From Acidithiobacillus ferridurans (lineage in GTDB: Bacteria > Pseudomonadota > Gammaproteobacteria > Acidithiobacillales > Acidithiobacillaceae), in contig NZ_AP018795.1 in assembly GCF_003966655.1 (NCBI RefSeq), forward strand, positions 2,745,501-2,809,500: a DNA stretch of 64,000 bases, given 5' to 3'. The notes beneath the pieces were generated by a model. It saw only the letters and a list, made by a program, of their open reading frames with translations. It did not search any database and had not been told where the DNA came from. The stretch's first letter is position 1, and every line of letters starts with the position of its first letter. Shown here piece after piece: positions 27,597-37,118 of the stretch. Position numbers and translations under genes: made by a program.

Positions 27597-28483
27597 CGTC
27601 GGGGTCGGGGAAAATGCCCGTGCGCCGGTGCTTTCGTCAGAAGAATAAAGCGCTGCGCCCGGCCCCTGCAGAGCAAAACGGTTGCTGGCAGCGTATGTTC
27701 TACCGGGTATTCAGAGCATGGCATGGTTTCTGGAACGATGACTGTATCGACCGCGCGGGGTTGCTGGCTTATACCACGCTCTTTGGCCTGATACCATTGG
27801 CGGTTCTCGGATTCAGCCTGTGGAACCTGGTAGGATTCAGTCTGCTCCACCGTGCTCAGGTGGATGATCTGGTTTTACGCAGTTTTGTCCCCCAGGCTGG
27901 AGGGGCGATTCTGCGTCAGGTAAACAGCCTCGCGGCGCGTGGCGCGCAAATGGGTTTGTTTGGGGTGCTGGGATTGGGCATCACCGCGATTTTTCTGCTG
28001 CATGCGGTGGAGCGGCATTTTAACGCCATCTGGGGGGTCACGCCGACCTGCCTGTGGTGCCGTATTTTGCGTTACATGGCGATGCTTGTGGCTGGTCCGC
28101 TCAGTATTGCGCTCATTCTGCCTCTCTTGGGCCCCCTGCAACCCCTGCTGCTCTACCTGGCGCATATTCCCCTGCTGCCCCCGGTTCTGGGCCATGTACT
28201 CACCTTTCTAGTGGTTACAGTGATGATGGGGCTACTCTACAAAATCCTGCCATCAGCGCCCACGCGCTGGCAGGATGTTTTTCTCGGCGGTGTGTCCACA
28301 GCCATTCTGTTTGAGATTTCAAAGATGGTGCTGGCTGGTTACCTGCAATTTTCAACCTTCGAAACCCTATATGGCGCACTCGGCGCTTTTCCCGTTTTTC
28401 TCCTCTGGTTGTACATGGCCTGGGCCAGTGTGCTGTTTGGCGCCGAAGTGGCAGCGGCGGGGATCACGCATGATGACCATTAG
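27593..28483 (+). CDS. yihY: YihY/BrkB-family inner-membrane protein
   Basis: Polytopic membrane protein of unknown biochemical function, sometimes misnamed ribonuclease BN. 296 residues from ATG 27593 (overlaps the hda stop). A basic, Cys-containing N-terminal tail precedes about six membrane helices. Family features are DRAGLLAYTTLFGLIPL near residue 50, FLLHAVERHFNAIWGV near 140 and a C-terminal YGALGAFPVFLLWLYMAW helix followed by VLFGAEV. Grouping with pgsA and hda suggests only cotranscription. Confidence 0.88.
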   Translation: MTSGSGKMPVRRCFRQKNKALRPAPAEQNGCWQRMFYRVFRAWHGFWNDDCIDRAGLLAYTTLFGLIPLAVLGFSLWNLVGFSLLHRAQVDDLVLRSFVPQAGGAILRQVNSLAARGAQMGLFGVLGLGITAIFLLHAVERHFNAIWGVTPTCLWCRILRYMAMLVAGPLSIALILPLLGPLQPLLLYLAHIPLLPPVLGHVLTFLVVTVMMGLLYKILPSAPTRWQDVFLGGVSTAILFEISKMVLAGYLQFSTFETLYGALGAFPVFLLWLYMAWASVLFGAEVAAAGITHDDH

Positions 28484-28540
28484 GGAGGATGCGCTCTATA
28501 CATTAAAATCAGGAAGGGGCGCCGGGGGGCCGACAAGGTC

Positions 28541-28569
28541 TTTACTTGCAACGCTGTGATCGCTAATAT
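28541..28569 (+). promoter_or_regulatory. Candidate promoter of the yceD-rpmF-plsX-fab cluster
   Basis: TTTACT (28541-28546), exactly 17 bases, then TAATAT (28564-28569). Initiation would be near 28576, only about three bases before the yceD ATG, which itself has no Shine-Dalgarno sequence. Confidence 0.45.
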
Positions 28570-28578
28570 CCCGCGCTT

Positions 28579-29040
28579 ATGTTTTCCGCCAAAGCGTCCA
28601 GCCTGCCAATTGCCCGGGTATCTGTCCATGGTGACCGGCTGGATGGCGATGTCGATCTTCGCGTCTGGTTGCGCCTGGGTGAGGCGCTAGCTAGTGTGCA
28701 GGCTGTGCATGTATGCCTTGATCTGGTCCGCAGGGGGCAGGTGGTTACCGCCGATGGCCGTATAGAGTTGCGCGGTGAAATCCGCTGCGAACGCTGCATG
28801 GGTGCTATGCCCTTGCAACTTTCCGTGGTGGTACACAGCGGATTGGCAGAGCAAGAGTCTGCGGTGACCGCGCTGGACCCTGATCTGGAATTGGTACTTG
28901 CGGAAGACGGGGTTGTCGCTCAGCAAAGCTGGCTGGAGGACGAAGTGCTGCTAGCTCTGCCTATGATTCCGCGCTGCGAGGATTGGAAGTCGGGTGTTTG
29001 TCCGGTTACCGGGCTTGAGCCGTCAATGGTTGTAAAGTGA
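28579..29040 (+). CDS. yceD: YceD/DUF177 family protein (23S rRNA accumulation)
   Basis: 153 residues. DUF177 proteins precede rpmF in most proteobacteria and have been linked to 23S rRNA accumulation. The central GEIRCERCMGAMPLQL motif (two cysteines, about residues 70-85) and the acidic EDEVLLALPMIPRC segment near 120 are typical. Conserved position before rpmF supports the call. No ribosome site is visible, and a near-leaderless transcript is possible. Confidence 0.85.
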   Translation: MFSAKASSLPIARVSVHGDRLDGDVDLRVWLRLGEALASVQAVHVCLDLVRRGQVVTADGRIELRGEIRCERCMGAMPLQLSVVVHSGLAEQESAVTALDPDLELVLAEDGVVAQQSWLEDEVLLALPMIPRCEDWKSGVCPVTGLEPSMVVK

Positions 29041-29078
29041 AGCACAGTACATCTTGATACAGATTGGAGAATTGAGTC

Positions 29079-29264
29079 ATGGCCGTTCCACAAAGTAAAA
29101 CTTCCCGTTCACGTCGTGATATGCGGCGCGCCCACGATTTTTTAGTAACGGTAAACCGTTCCGTATGCGCCAACTGCGGAGCAGCCAAACTGCCCCATCA
29201 TGTATGCCCCGAATGTGGTTTCTATAAAGGTCGCGAGATCGTGAAGAAGGCGGTCGAAGCCTGA
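29079..29264 (+). CDS. rpmF: 50S ribosomal protein L32
   Basis: 61-residue basic ribosomal protein. The N-terminus [19 protein letters not shown] is nearly invariant in proteobacteria. It retains two CxxC pairs (CANCG and CPECG), so it is the zinc-binding C+ form, unlike E. coli L32. GGAG lies upstream of the ATG. It sits in the classic yceD-rpmF-plsX operon joining ribosome assembly and lipid synthesis. Confidence 0.97.
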   Translation: MAVPQSKTSRSRRDMRRAHDFLVTVNRSVCANCGAAKLPHHVCPECGFYKGREIVKKAVEA

Positions 29265-29301
29265 CCAGGTTGCCGCGCCAGAGCGTCTCGGAGATTTCGC
29301 G

Positions 29302-30327
29302 ATGCCGCATATTGCGGTAGATGCCATGAGTGGCGATTCCGGCCCGTCGACAGTGGTGCTTGCCATCCGTGATCTGCTCGAGGATCACCCCGATGTCATA
29401 TTTCACCTAGTCGGTGATACGGTTTCCCTTCAGACGGAGTTGGAGAAAGCACACCTCCACCGATCGGATCAGGTCGTCGTGCACCACGCCAGCCAGGTGG
29501 TGGCAATGGATGAGACGCCGTCCCAGGCCCTGAGGAGCAAAAGGGATTCGTCTATGCATGTCGCCATCAGTCTGGTGCGGGAAGGGCACGCCGATGCTGT
29601 AGTCAGTGCAGGCAACACCGGTGCCCTTATGGCACTTGGGAAAGTGTTCCTTCGCACCATTCCCGGAATTGACCGGCCGGCCATTGCCGCTTTTCTGCCG
29701 ACGACCACAGGGCGTTTCCTCGCACTGGATCTGGGTGCAAATGTGGATTGTCGCCCGGAACATCTCCTGCAGTTCGCGGTAATGGGCTCGATACTCGCTG
29801 AGCGGGTCATGGGTGTGACCAGGCCGCGCGTCGCCCTGCTCAACATCGGCTCTGAAGAGATCAAGGGCAATGAGCAGGTCAAAGAGGCGGCACTTCTGTT
29901 GCGTGCCGCCAGGCTGAATTTCATCGGCAATGTAGAGGGTTCCGATATTTACAAGGGAGTCGCGGATGTGGTGGTTTGTGACGGCTTCGTGGGTAATGTG
30001 GCGCTCAAGACCTCAGAGGGACTGGCAACGATGATCAGTCACGAACTGCGCGCCAGCTATACCCATGGCTGGTATGGGCGTATTGCTTATCTAACCAATC
30101 GTCCCATTCTGCAACGCCTGCGCCGCCGCCTGGATTCCCGTCAATACAACGGCGCCACGCTGCTGGGGTTGAACGGGATCGTCATCAAGAGCCACGGGAA
30201 TGCGGATCGTTTTGCCTTTGCCTGCGCGGTGAAAGTAGCGATCGCCGAGGCCAAACATCGCCTGACCCTGCATATTGCCGAAGTGATCCAGGAGAATCTC
30301 GATCCGACGGTGCGAAACAGCGCGTGA
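29302..30327 (+). CDS. plsX: Phosphate acyltransferase PlsX
   Basis: Makes acyl-phosphate from acyl-ACP for phospholipid synthesis; a peripheral membrane protein. 341 residues. [14 protein letters not shown] at the start, [15 protein letters not shown] (about 105-119), LDLGANVDC and [21 protein letters not shown] (about 210-230) are the family blocks. The stop overlaps the fabH GTG start. Confidence 0.96.
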   Translation: MPHIAVDAMSGDSGPSTVVLAIRDLLEDHPDVIFHLVGDTVSLQTELEKAHLHRSDQVVVHHASQVVAMDETPSQALRSKRDSSMHVAISLVREGHADAVVSAGNTGALMALGKVFLRTIPGIDRPAIAAFLPTTTGRFLALDLGANVDCRPEHLLQFAVMGSILAERVMGVTRPRVALLNIGSEEIKGNEQVKEAALLLRAARLNFIGNVEGSDIYKGVADVVVCDGFVGNVALKTSEGLATMISHELRASYTHGWYGRIAYLTNRPILQRLRRRLDSRQYNGATLLGLNGIVIKSHGNADRFAFACAVKVAIAEAKHRLTLHIAEVIQENLDPTVRNSA

Positions 30328-31268
30328 AACCTATTTACAGCCGTATTGTCGCCACTGGCGGCTATCTGCCGGAACGTATTCTCAGCAACCGCGATCTGGA
30401 GCAGATGGTAGAGACCAGCGACGCCTGGATATTCGCCCGTACCGGCATCCGCTCCCGGCATATCGCAGCTCCCGGCGAAAAGACCGTAGACATGGCGGAA
30501 GCGGCAGCGCGCCAGGCACTGGCCGACGCAGGTCTGAAGGCGGCAGATCTGGACCTGATTATCGTGGCGACGACCACTCCAGATCAGATATTCCCCAGTA
30601 CCGCCTGCCTGCTGCAAGCCCGCCTGGGCAACCGGGGTGCGCCGGCCTTCGACATCCAGGCGGTTTGCACCGGTTTCATCTATGCGCTGGCGACTGCCGA
30701 TCGCTTCATTCGCAGCGGTGGGGCTAGACATGCGCTGGTGGTTGGTGTGGAGAGCATGTCCCATATCGTTGACTGGACGGATCGCGGGACCTGTATTCTT
30801 TTTGGGGATGGCGCCGGGGCTGTGGTACTCAGTGCTAGTGATCAACCCGGTATTATCTCCACACACATCCATGCCGACGGTGCCTATGCCGACTTGCTGC
30901 AGGTCCCCGACGGGGAGGCACGGATCACCATGCAGGGTAACGCAGTATTCCGCGTGGCGGTGCGTACCCTGGGTGAGATTGTACAGGAAACGCTCGCGGC
31001 AAATGCCCTGACACCCGCAGAAATCGACTGGCTGGTTCCACATCAGGCCAATATCCGCATTATCCAGGCGACGGCCGATAAGCTGGGCCTGCCTATGGAG
31101 CGGGTGGTGACGACGGTGGAACATCATGGTAATACTTCTGCGGCTTCGGTACCTTTAGCCTTGGATGAAGCCGCGCGACGCGGTTGTTTTCAGCCGCGGC
31201 AACGGCTTCTGCTGGAAGCATTCGGGGGTGGTTTTACCTGGGGATCAGCGCTCCTGCGTTGGGGCTGA
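30324..31268 (+). CDS. fabH: Beta-ketoacyl-ACP synthase III
   Basis: Initiates fatty-acid synthesis by condensing acetyl-CoA with malonyl-ACP. 314 residues from GTG 30324, overlapping plsX. The catalytic triad is visible: Cys in [10 protein letters not shown] (about residue 113), His in VPHQANIRI (about 240) and Asn in EHHGNTSAA (about 270). The [12 protein letters not shown] segment near residue 33 is also conserved. Confidence 0.96.
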   Translation: MKPIYSRIVATGGYLPERILSNRDLEQMVETSDAWIFARTGIRSRHIAAPGEKTVDMAEAAARQALADAGLKAADLDLIIVATTTPDQIFPSTACLLQARLGNRGAPAFDIQAVCTGFIYALATADRFIRSGGARHALVVGVESMSHIVDWTDRGTCILFGDGAGAVVLSASDQPGIISTHIHADGAYADLLQVPDGEARITMQGNAVFRVAVRTLGEIVQETLAANALTPAEIDWLVPHQANIRIIQATADKLGLPMERVVTTVEHHGNTSAASVPLALDEAARRGCFQPRQRLLLEAFGGGFTWGSALLRWG

Positions 31269-31306
31269 AAGCCCTGCATACCAATTTGTATCGAGAGGAG
31301 GTTCGC

Positions 31307-32241
31307 TTGCACGGCTCTATCGCCTTTGTTTTTCCGGGTCAGGGTTCGCAGTCTTTGAATATGCTGGCCGACCTGGCCAACGGTCATCCGTTGGTCAAAG
31401 AGGTTTTTGAAGAAGCTTCTGCGCAGTTGGGCGAGGACCTATGGCTGCTTACGCAGGAGGGGCCCTCCGAAAAACTGAGCCAGACCCGCTGGACGCAGCC
31501 GGTGATGCTAACCGCCGGATATGCCGTATATCGGGTATGGGAAGAGGAAGGTGGCATCTTTCCCGATTTTGTCGCCGGGCATTCCCTGGGAGAATACACC
31601 GCTCTGGTGGTTGCGGATGCGGTGGATTTTGTGGACGCTGTACGTCTGGTCGCGGAACGGGGCCGCCTGATGCAGGAAGCGGTGCCGGAGGGGGTGGGTG
31701 CCATGGCAGCCATCATCGGTCTCGGCGACGATGAAGTGAAACAGCTGTGTGCTCAGGAAGCAAGGGGTGAAGTGCTGGCTGCGGCCAATTTCAACGCGCC
31801 GGGACAGGTGGTGGCCGCAGGTCATCAGGCGGCCGTCGAGCGGCTGGTGGAGTCGGCACGTGCGGCCGGGGCCAAACGCGTTGTCCTGCTTCCGGTCAGT
31901 GTGCCCAGTCATTGCAGCCTGATGGAGCCGGCCGCCGAACGTTTCCAGTCTGTGCTGGAATCCGTGCAGTTCCGTAGCCCCAAGGCGATGGTGGTACATA
32001 ACGCCGATGTGCAAAGCCACAACACGCCGGACTCCATCCGTGCCATACTCGCCAGGCAGTTATATTCGCCGGTGCGCTGGACAGACACGATTCGCCACCT
32101 CGCCCGGCAGGGGCCATGACCTTTGTGGAAATGGGTCCGGGGCGCGTACTGTCGGGCCTGGGGAAACGCATAGAGCCCAGCCTGACCATGCTCCACGTCG
32201 AAGATGGCAAAAGCCTCAAGGCCGCCCTGGAGGTGATCTGA
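31307..32241 (+). CDS. fabD: Malonyl-CoA:ACP transacylase, frameshifted in a G4 run
   Basis: Loads malonate onto ACP. Starts at TTG 31307 with GAGGAGG five bases upstream, giving HGSIAFVFPGQGSQS. The GHSLGEYTAL nucleophile elbow (about residue 90) and the His of VSVPSHCSLM (about 200) are present. The frame stops early after HLARQGP at 32110-32113; one more G gives QGAMTFVEMGPGRVLSGLGK and a normal 311-residue protein ending at TGA 32239-32241, which overlaps the fabG start. An essential gene, so an under-call is the likely cause. Confidence 0.92.
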
Positions 32242-32990
32242 TGGCAGGATCTTTGGAGGGCCAGCTAGCCCTGGTCACAGGTGGCAGCCGCGGCATCGGA
32301 CAGGAGATCGCGCACGTACTCGGCAGGCAGGGTGCGCGGGTCGTTGCCACAGCAACGACCTCTGCCGGTGCGGAACGGATCAGTGCCGATCTGGCGGCGC
32401 AGGGTATCCACGGCGCCGGGATGGCACTGGATGTGACCGATGACGCGGCCATGTCCGCAACGCTCGCGCAGATACAGGCATCCCATGGCGCGCCGGCCAT
32501 TCTGGTGAACAATGCGGGAATTACCCGGGATCAGTTGCTCCTGCGGATGAAAGATGAGGATTGGGATGCTGTCATGGCGACCAATCTGCGCGCGGTATAC
32601 CGCTTGAGCAAGCTATGCGTGCGCGATATGCTCAAAGCCCGTTTTGGCCGGATCATCAACATTACTTCGATAGTCGGGGTGATGGGGAATGCCGGACAGA
32701 CAAATTATGCAGCCGCCAAGGCGGGAGTCGCGGGTTTTACCCGGGCCATGGCGAGAGAGGTGGCGGCGCGGCAGGTGACCGTCAATTGTGTGGCACCAGG
32801 CTTTATCAGCACCGACATGACCGAAGGGCTGAATGAAGCGCAGCGCGATACTCTGCTGCAGCAGATTCCTGCGGGAAGGCTGGGGACGGTGGCCGATGTG
32901 GCTGCTGCAGTCGCTTATTTGGCGAGCCCGGAAGCAGGTTACGTAACCGGACAAATTCTGCATGTCAATGGCGGCATGTGGATGGGGTAA
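32241..32990 (+). CDS. fabG: 3-oxoacyl-ACP reductase FabG
   Basis: NADPH-dependent reduction of 3-oxoacyl-ACP in fatty-acid elongation. 249 residues from ATG 32241, overlapping the fabD stop. It is a short-chain dehydrogenase: GGSRGIGQEIA cofactor loop, NNAGITRD, INITSIVGVMGN with the catalytic Ser, YAAAKAGV with Tyr and Lys (about residues 155-160), and the C-terminal GQILHVNGGMWM. Confidence 0.96.
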   Translation: MAGSLEGQLALVTGGSRGIGQEIAHVLGRQGARVVATATTSAGAERISADLAAQGIHGAGMALDVTDDAAMSATLAQIQASHGAPAILVNNAGITRDQLLLRMKDEDWDAVMATNLRAVYRLSKLCVRDMLKARFGRIINITSIVGVMGNAGQTNYAAAKAGVAGFTRAMAREVAARQVTVNCVAPGFISTDMTEGLNEAQRDTLLQQIPAGRLGTVADVAAAVAYLASPEAGYVTGQILHVNGGMWMG

Positions 32991-33074
32991 TGCATTCGTG
33001 GCTTTACAGGACTGTATGCCCTGTGGTCCAATCTCGCCGACAATAATTTTTCACCAACAGAGGAGCTTCTCCTA

Positions 33075-33323
33075 ATGGACAATGTGGCAGATCGTGTAAA
33101 GAAGGTCGTGGTAGAGCAGTTGGGCGTTAATGAAGACGAAGTCACCAATGAGGCGTCCTTTGTTGATGATCTGGGTGCCGACTCGCTGGATACCGTGGAG
33201 CTGGTGATGGCTCTGGAAGAAGAATTCGACTGTGAAATCCCCGACGAAGAAGCGGAAAAGATCGCGACCGTGCAACAGGCCATCGACTATGTGTCTGCGC
33301 ATATTCCAGCCAAAGATGCCTGA
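33075..33323 (+). CDS. acpP: Acyl carrier protein
   Basis: 82-residue acidic four-helix carrier. The phosphopantetheine attachment serine is in [15 protein letters not shown] (about residue 38), and [16 protein letters not shown] follows. GAGGAG lies upstream of the ATG. The 84-base gap after fabG may hold its own promoter, which is common because ACP is made in excess. I could not place one with confidence. Confidence 0.97.
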   Translation: MDNVADRVKKVVVEQLGVNEDEVTNEASFVDDLGADSLDTVELVMALEEEFDCEIPDEEAEKIATVQQAIDYVSAHIPAKDA

Positions 33324-33359
33324 GCATTTCCTGACCGAGACGATGAGGAGATCGGGCGT

Positions 33360-34601
33360 TTGAAGAGACGTGTAGTGATTACGGGGTTGGGGATTGTGTC
33401 GCCCGTCGGTGTGGGTATCCCCGCGGCGTGGGATTCGATAACCCAGGGACGCAGTGGTATCGGTCGGGTTACCCGCCTGGATCCTGCCGCCTACAGTTCC
33501 CAGATTGCAGGAGAAGTCCGTGGCTTCGATATTGGTCAGTACATTCCGACCAAGGAAGCCCGCAAGATGGATTTATTTATCCATTACGGCCTCGCGGCGG
33601 CCATGGAAGCGGTGGCAGACTCTGGTTTACAGATTGGAGCGGATATTGCAGATCGGGTGGGCGTATCCATCGGCAGTGGTATTGGCGGTCTGCCGGGCAT
33701 CGAGTCCGAGCATCAGGTCGTCACGGAAAGCGGCCCCCGCCGGATCTCGCCGTTCTTTATTCCTCGTTGCATCGTCAATATGGTGTCGGGGCACGTTTCC
33801 ATCATGTATGGCGCCAAAGGGCCCAACATCGCCATGGCGACGGCATGTTCCACTGGCACACATTCCATCGGCGAGGCGGCGCGGCTCATCGAGTATGGCG
33901 ACGCCGATGTCATGATTGCCGGCGGAGCTGAGGCGGCTGTCAGCCCTTTGGGGTTGGGTGGGTTTTGTGCGGCGCGGGCGCTCTCTACGCGCAACGCCGA
34001 TCCTGAGAGAGCGAGCCGCCCCTGGGATAAGGATCGGGATGGTTTCGTGCTGGGCGAGGGCGCGGGCGTTCTCATTCTCGAAGAATATGAATTTGCCCGG
34101 CGTCGTGGCGCACGGATCTACGCAGAGTTGGCCGGCTACGGCATGAGCTCCGATGCTTACCATATGACCCAACCCGCCCCGGGTGGGGAAGGTGCCGCCC
34201 GTTGCATGCGGGTTGCACTGCGTAACGCCTCGGTGTCGCCCGAAATGGTGGGGTATATCAACGCGCACGGGACATCCACCCCGCTGGGAGATCGGTCGGA
34301 GACCGATGCGGTACATACCGTATTCGGCGAACACGCGCAGCGATTGGCCATGAGTTCCACCAAGTCGATGACAGGCCATCTTCTGGGTGCCGCGGGGGGG
34401 GTGGAAGCCATTTTTACGGCGCTCGCGCTTTATCACGGCATTTTGCCGCCCACGATCAATCTGGATCAGGCCGGCGAGGGCTGTGACCTGGATTATGTGC
34501 CCCTCAAAGCGCGAAAAGCATCCGTAAAAGTTGCTTTAAGCAACTCCTTTGGATTCGGCGGCACCAATAGTTCGCTGGTTTTCCGCCGTATCGACGACTG
34601 A
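33360..34601 (+). CDS. fabF: Beta-ketoacyl-ACP synthase II
   Basis: Elongating condensing enzyme. 413 residues from TTG 33360 (GAGGAG about 10 bases upstream), giving the conserved [17 protein letters not shown]. The catalytic Cys is in [12 protein letters not shown] (about residue 163), with His in [11 protein letters not shown] (about 303) and [12 protein letters not shown] (about 340). The C-terminal [15 protein letters not shown] is typical. FabF rather than FabB follows from position after acpP and the overall motif set. Confidence 0.95.
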   Translation: MKRRVVITGLGIVSPVGVGIPAAWDSITQGRSGIGRVTRLDPAAYSSQIAGEVRGFDIGQYIPTKEARKMDLFIHYGLAAAMEAVADSGLQIGADIADRVGVSIGSGIGGLPGIESEHQVVTESGPRRISPFFIPRCIVNMVSGHVSIMYGAKGPNIAMATACSTGTHSIGEAARLIEYGDADVMIAGGAEAAVSPLGLGGFCAARALSTRNADPERASRPWDKDRDGFVLGEGAGVLILEEYEFARRRGARIYAELAGYGMSSDAYHMTQPAPGGEGAARCMRVALRNASVSPEMVGYINAHGTSTPLGDRSETDAVHTVFGEHAQRLAMSSTKSMTGHLLGAAGGVEAIFTALALYHGILPPTINLDQAGEGCDLDYVPLKARKASVKVALSNSFGFGGTNSSLVFRRIDD

Positions 34602-34609
34602 TTCGCCGC

Positions 34610-35467
34610 GTGGGGGTGATTGTCGCCACCATGGATGGAAATCCCCTCGTGGCGGCGGGGGCGTGCGATGCCGCCCTGGACCGTGCGTTACATTACGGCG
34701 ACGGGCTTTTTGAAACCATTGCGGTGATCAAGAGCGTTCCCCTGTTTTGGGAGGCGCATCTGGCGCGACTCGGGCGTGGCGCGGCTATTCTGAATATTCC
34801 GGCACCTCCTCCAGAAGTCTGGCGCAAAGATTTACGGACGGCGCTGGATGCTATCCCGGCACAGCCGCGCCTTCTCCTTAAACTGACCCTCGGTCGTGGA
34901 CCAGGGCCGGGGTACGGCAGCGCTGGCGCTGGCCCTCCCCGACGCTATCTGTGGTTATCCCAGTGGCCGGAGCGAAACCCGCACTACTGGAACCCGGGCA
35001 TCTCCGCCGCAACCTGCGAGGTCGCCTTGCTCACCGGCGCACCGTATCTCGGCGTCAAATCCCTCAATCGTCTGAACCAGGTTATGGCCCGGGATGCGCT
35101 AGCCCCTGAATATGCCGAAGGGGTCATGCTGGATCAGTCGGGACTGTTGCGCGAGGGCATCATGTCCAATCTGTTTTGGGTAACGGCTGGTGTTGTCCAT
35201 ACTCCGGAACTGGAAAACGGCGGCATTGCTGGTGTTCAGCGGGCCGCTATTCTGGCATGGTTGCAGGCGCATGGTGTGCCGACCCGCTTGGGCTACTGGC
35301 CACTGACGATGCTTCAGGATGCTGACGAAATATTTTTCAGCAACAGCCTTATCGGTGTCTGGCCGGTGCGCTACTTCATGGGGCGAGAATTACCCGGACA
35401 TGACGGGCCTATAACATCCGTCCTCCTCACATGGACTCGGGAAATGGGTCTGGGGCTACAACCGTGA
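34610..35467 (+). CDS. pabC: Aminodeoxychorismate lyase
   Basis: PLP enzyme releasing p-aminobenzoate for folate. 285 residues with the GTG 34610 start; GTG 34616 or ATG 34631 are alternatives, since no ribosome site decides. LHYGDGLFETIAV (about residues 28-40), the PLP lysine in YLGVKSLNRLNQV (about 148) and the LREGIMSNLFWV block are characteristic of class IV aminotransferase folds. Its position between fabF and mltG is conserved in gamma-proteobacteria and separates it from the amino-acid aminotransferase IlvE. The stop overlaps the mltG start. Confidence 0.9.
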   Translation: MGVIVATMDGNPLVAAGACDAALDRALHYGDGLFETIAVIKSVPLFWEAHLARLGRGAAILNIPAPPPEVWRKDLRTALDAIPAQPRLLLKLTLGRGPGPGYGSAGAGPPRRYLWLSQWPERNPHYWNPGISAATCEVALLTGAPYLGVKSLNRLNQVMARDALAPEYAEGVMLDQSGLLREGIMSNLFWVTAGVVHTPELENGGIAGVQRAAILAWLQAHGVPTRLGYWPLTMLQDADEIFFSNSLIGVWPVRYFMGRELPGHDGPITSVLLTWTREMGLGLQP

Positions 35468-36477
35468 CCCGCAGACGTATGGCGGTTCTGCTCGTTCTTC
35501 TGACCGTATTATTTTCTGTCGGATTTTACGGCATCGGCATGTATTGGCCGGAAACTCTACCGGCGAAGGGGGTGACGGTCCCTATCCCCCTTGGTGCCAG
35601 TGATGCGCAGAGTATCACCAGTCTGGCGCGTTCCGGGGTGTTGCCATATCCGCGACTGTTTCATCTGGCTTGGGCTCTAGCCGGGCGTCCGGCCATGCAG
35701 GCCGGACTGTATGAGTTCAGGGGCAGCGTTAACCAGGAACAGGTGCTGCACCGCTTGATTGCCGGTCAGTCCACGCCCCTTAATCTGCTGATTGTGCCGG
35801 GCTGGCGTTTGCAGGACGTGGTCCGGGAAATACGGGACAGTGCCCCCTACCTCAACCGGCGTGATCTGCCTCAGGAGGAAGGGGTGGCAACGCGCCTGGC
35901 GCACCTGGGCATCGGCGCAGAGGGCAGCGCAGAGGGCTGGCTTTTCCCGGATAGCTACCGTTACGTGCCGGGCACCACGGCGCTGAGTGTACTGCGGCGC
36001 GCCTACGTGCGCATGCAGCACGAATTGCAGGCCCTGTGGGCCGGGCGCGCTCCCGGACTGCCGCTTCATGATCCCTACCAGGCGCTGATTCTGGCTTCCA
36101 TCGTACAAAAGGAGGGGGCGCCCCCCGCAGAGCAGGCGCATATTGCGGCCGTGTTTCTCAATCGCTTGCGGCACGGGATGCCTTTACAATCCGATCCTAC
36201 CGTGATTTATGCTTTGGGCGGGCGCTATGCCGGGCTTTTGACGGCACAGGAGATGCGTGTGGACAGCCCTTATAACACCTATCTGCATGCCGGGTTGCCG
36301 CCTACACCCATTGCGATGCCGGGATTCACCAGTCTGATGGCCGTGCTGCATCCGGCGGACAGTACCGACCTCTATTTCATTGCTCAGGGAGATGAGTACC
36401 ATTATTCTGAGAGTTACGCGCAACACCTCAAGCAGATACGACGTTATCTCCAGCATGCCGGAGGAGCGGTTCAGTGA
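35464..36477 (+). CDS. mltG: Endolytic murein transglycosylase MltG (YceG)
   Basis: Cuts nascent peptidoglycan strands at the inner membrane. 337 residues from GTG 35464, whose GTGA overlaps the pabC stop; ATG 35479 is an alternative. An N-terminal membrane anchor (about residues 5-25), a LysM-like region and the YceG catalytic core follow. The core has ILASIVQKEGAPPAEQ with the catalytic Glu (about 215), VFLNRLRHGMPLQSDPTVIYALG and SPYNTYLHAGLPPTPI. The stop overlaps the tmk GTG. Confidence 0.93.
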   Translation: MTRRRMAVLLVLLTVLFSVGFYGIGMYWPETLPAKGVTVPIPLGASDAQSITSLARSGVLPYPRLFHLAWALAGRPAMQAGLYEFRGSVNQEQVLHRLIAGQSTPLNLLIVPGWRLQDVVREIRDSAPYLNRRDLPQEEGVATRLAHLGIGAEGSAEGWLFPDSYRYVPGTTALSVLRRAYVRMQHELQALWAGRAPGLPLHDPYQALILASIVQKEGAPPAEQAHIAAVFLNRLRHGMPLQSDPTVIYALGGRYAGLLTAQEMRVDSPYNTYLHAGLPPTPIAMPGFTSLMAVLHPADSTDLYFIAQGDEYHYSESYAQHLKQIRRYLQHAGGAVQ

Positions 36478-37118
36478 AGGCGACCACACGGAAGAGCGGA
36501 TTTTTTCTTACCCTGGAGGGTATTGAAGGTGCGGGGAAGAGCTCAGCCCTGCCGGTGCTGGCGGAACTTTGCCGCCAGCAGGGTTACGCCGTTGAAGTTA
36601 CCCGGGAACCGGGCGGAGGCCCACTTGGCGAGGCGTTGCGCACCATTTTTCTGGACGATAGCCTGCATCTGGATGCGGACGAGGAACTGCTTCTGCTCTA
36701 TGCCGGACGTCGGGATCACTGGCGGACACGTATCGCGCCTGCGCTGGCCGCCGGAAAGGTGGTCATCAGTGATCGCTATGAAGACTCCACTTATGCTTAT
36801 CAGAGTGGCGGAAGGGGGGTCCCTGCCGCGCACATCGCGGCGCTGGCGCGCTGGGCGGGGATCACCCGCCGTCCAGACCTGACGTTTTGGTTCGATATAG
36901 CGCCGGAGTTGGGTGCAGCACGTATCTGCGGGCGCCGTCCGGATCGGCTGGAACAGGAAGATCAGGCCTTTTTCAGCCGCGCCAGGGCGGTCTTTGCGGA
37001 GCGTTGCGCGGCCGAACCACAAAGAATCTGGCGCGTCGATGCGAGCCTGCCTCTGCCGATGGTGCATGATGCTGTGCGGGCAAGGCTCGCCGCCTGCCTG
37101 GCGGCCTTTTATTCATGA
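36474..37118 (+). CDS. tmk: Thymidylate kinase
   Basis: Phosphorylates dTMP to dTDP. 214 residues from GTG 36474, overlapping mltG. P-loop LEGIEGAGKSS (about residues 13-23), TREPGGGPLGE with the dTMP-contacting Arg, and SDRYEDSTYAYQSGGR (about 100-115). The lid is Arg-containing (CGRRPDRLEQED). The stop overlaps the holB ATG. Confidence 0.95.
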   Translation: MKATTRKSGFFLTLEGIEGAGKSSALPVLAELCRQQGYAVEVTREPGGGPLGEALRTIFLDDSLHLDADEELLLLYAGRRDHWRTRIAPALAAGKVVISDRYEDSTYAYQSGGRGVPAAHIAALARWAGITRRPDLTFWFDIAPELGAARICGRRPDRLEQEDQAFFSRARAVFAERCAAEPQRIWRVDASLPLPMVHDAVRARLAACLAAFYS

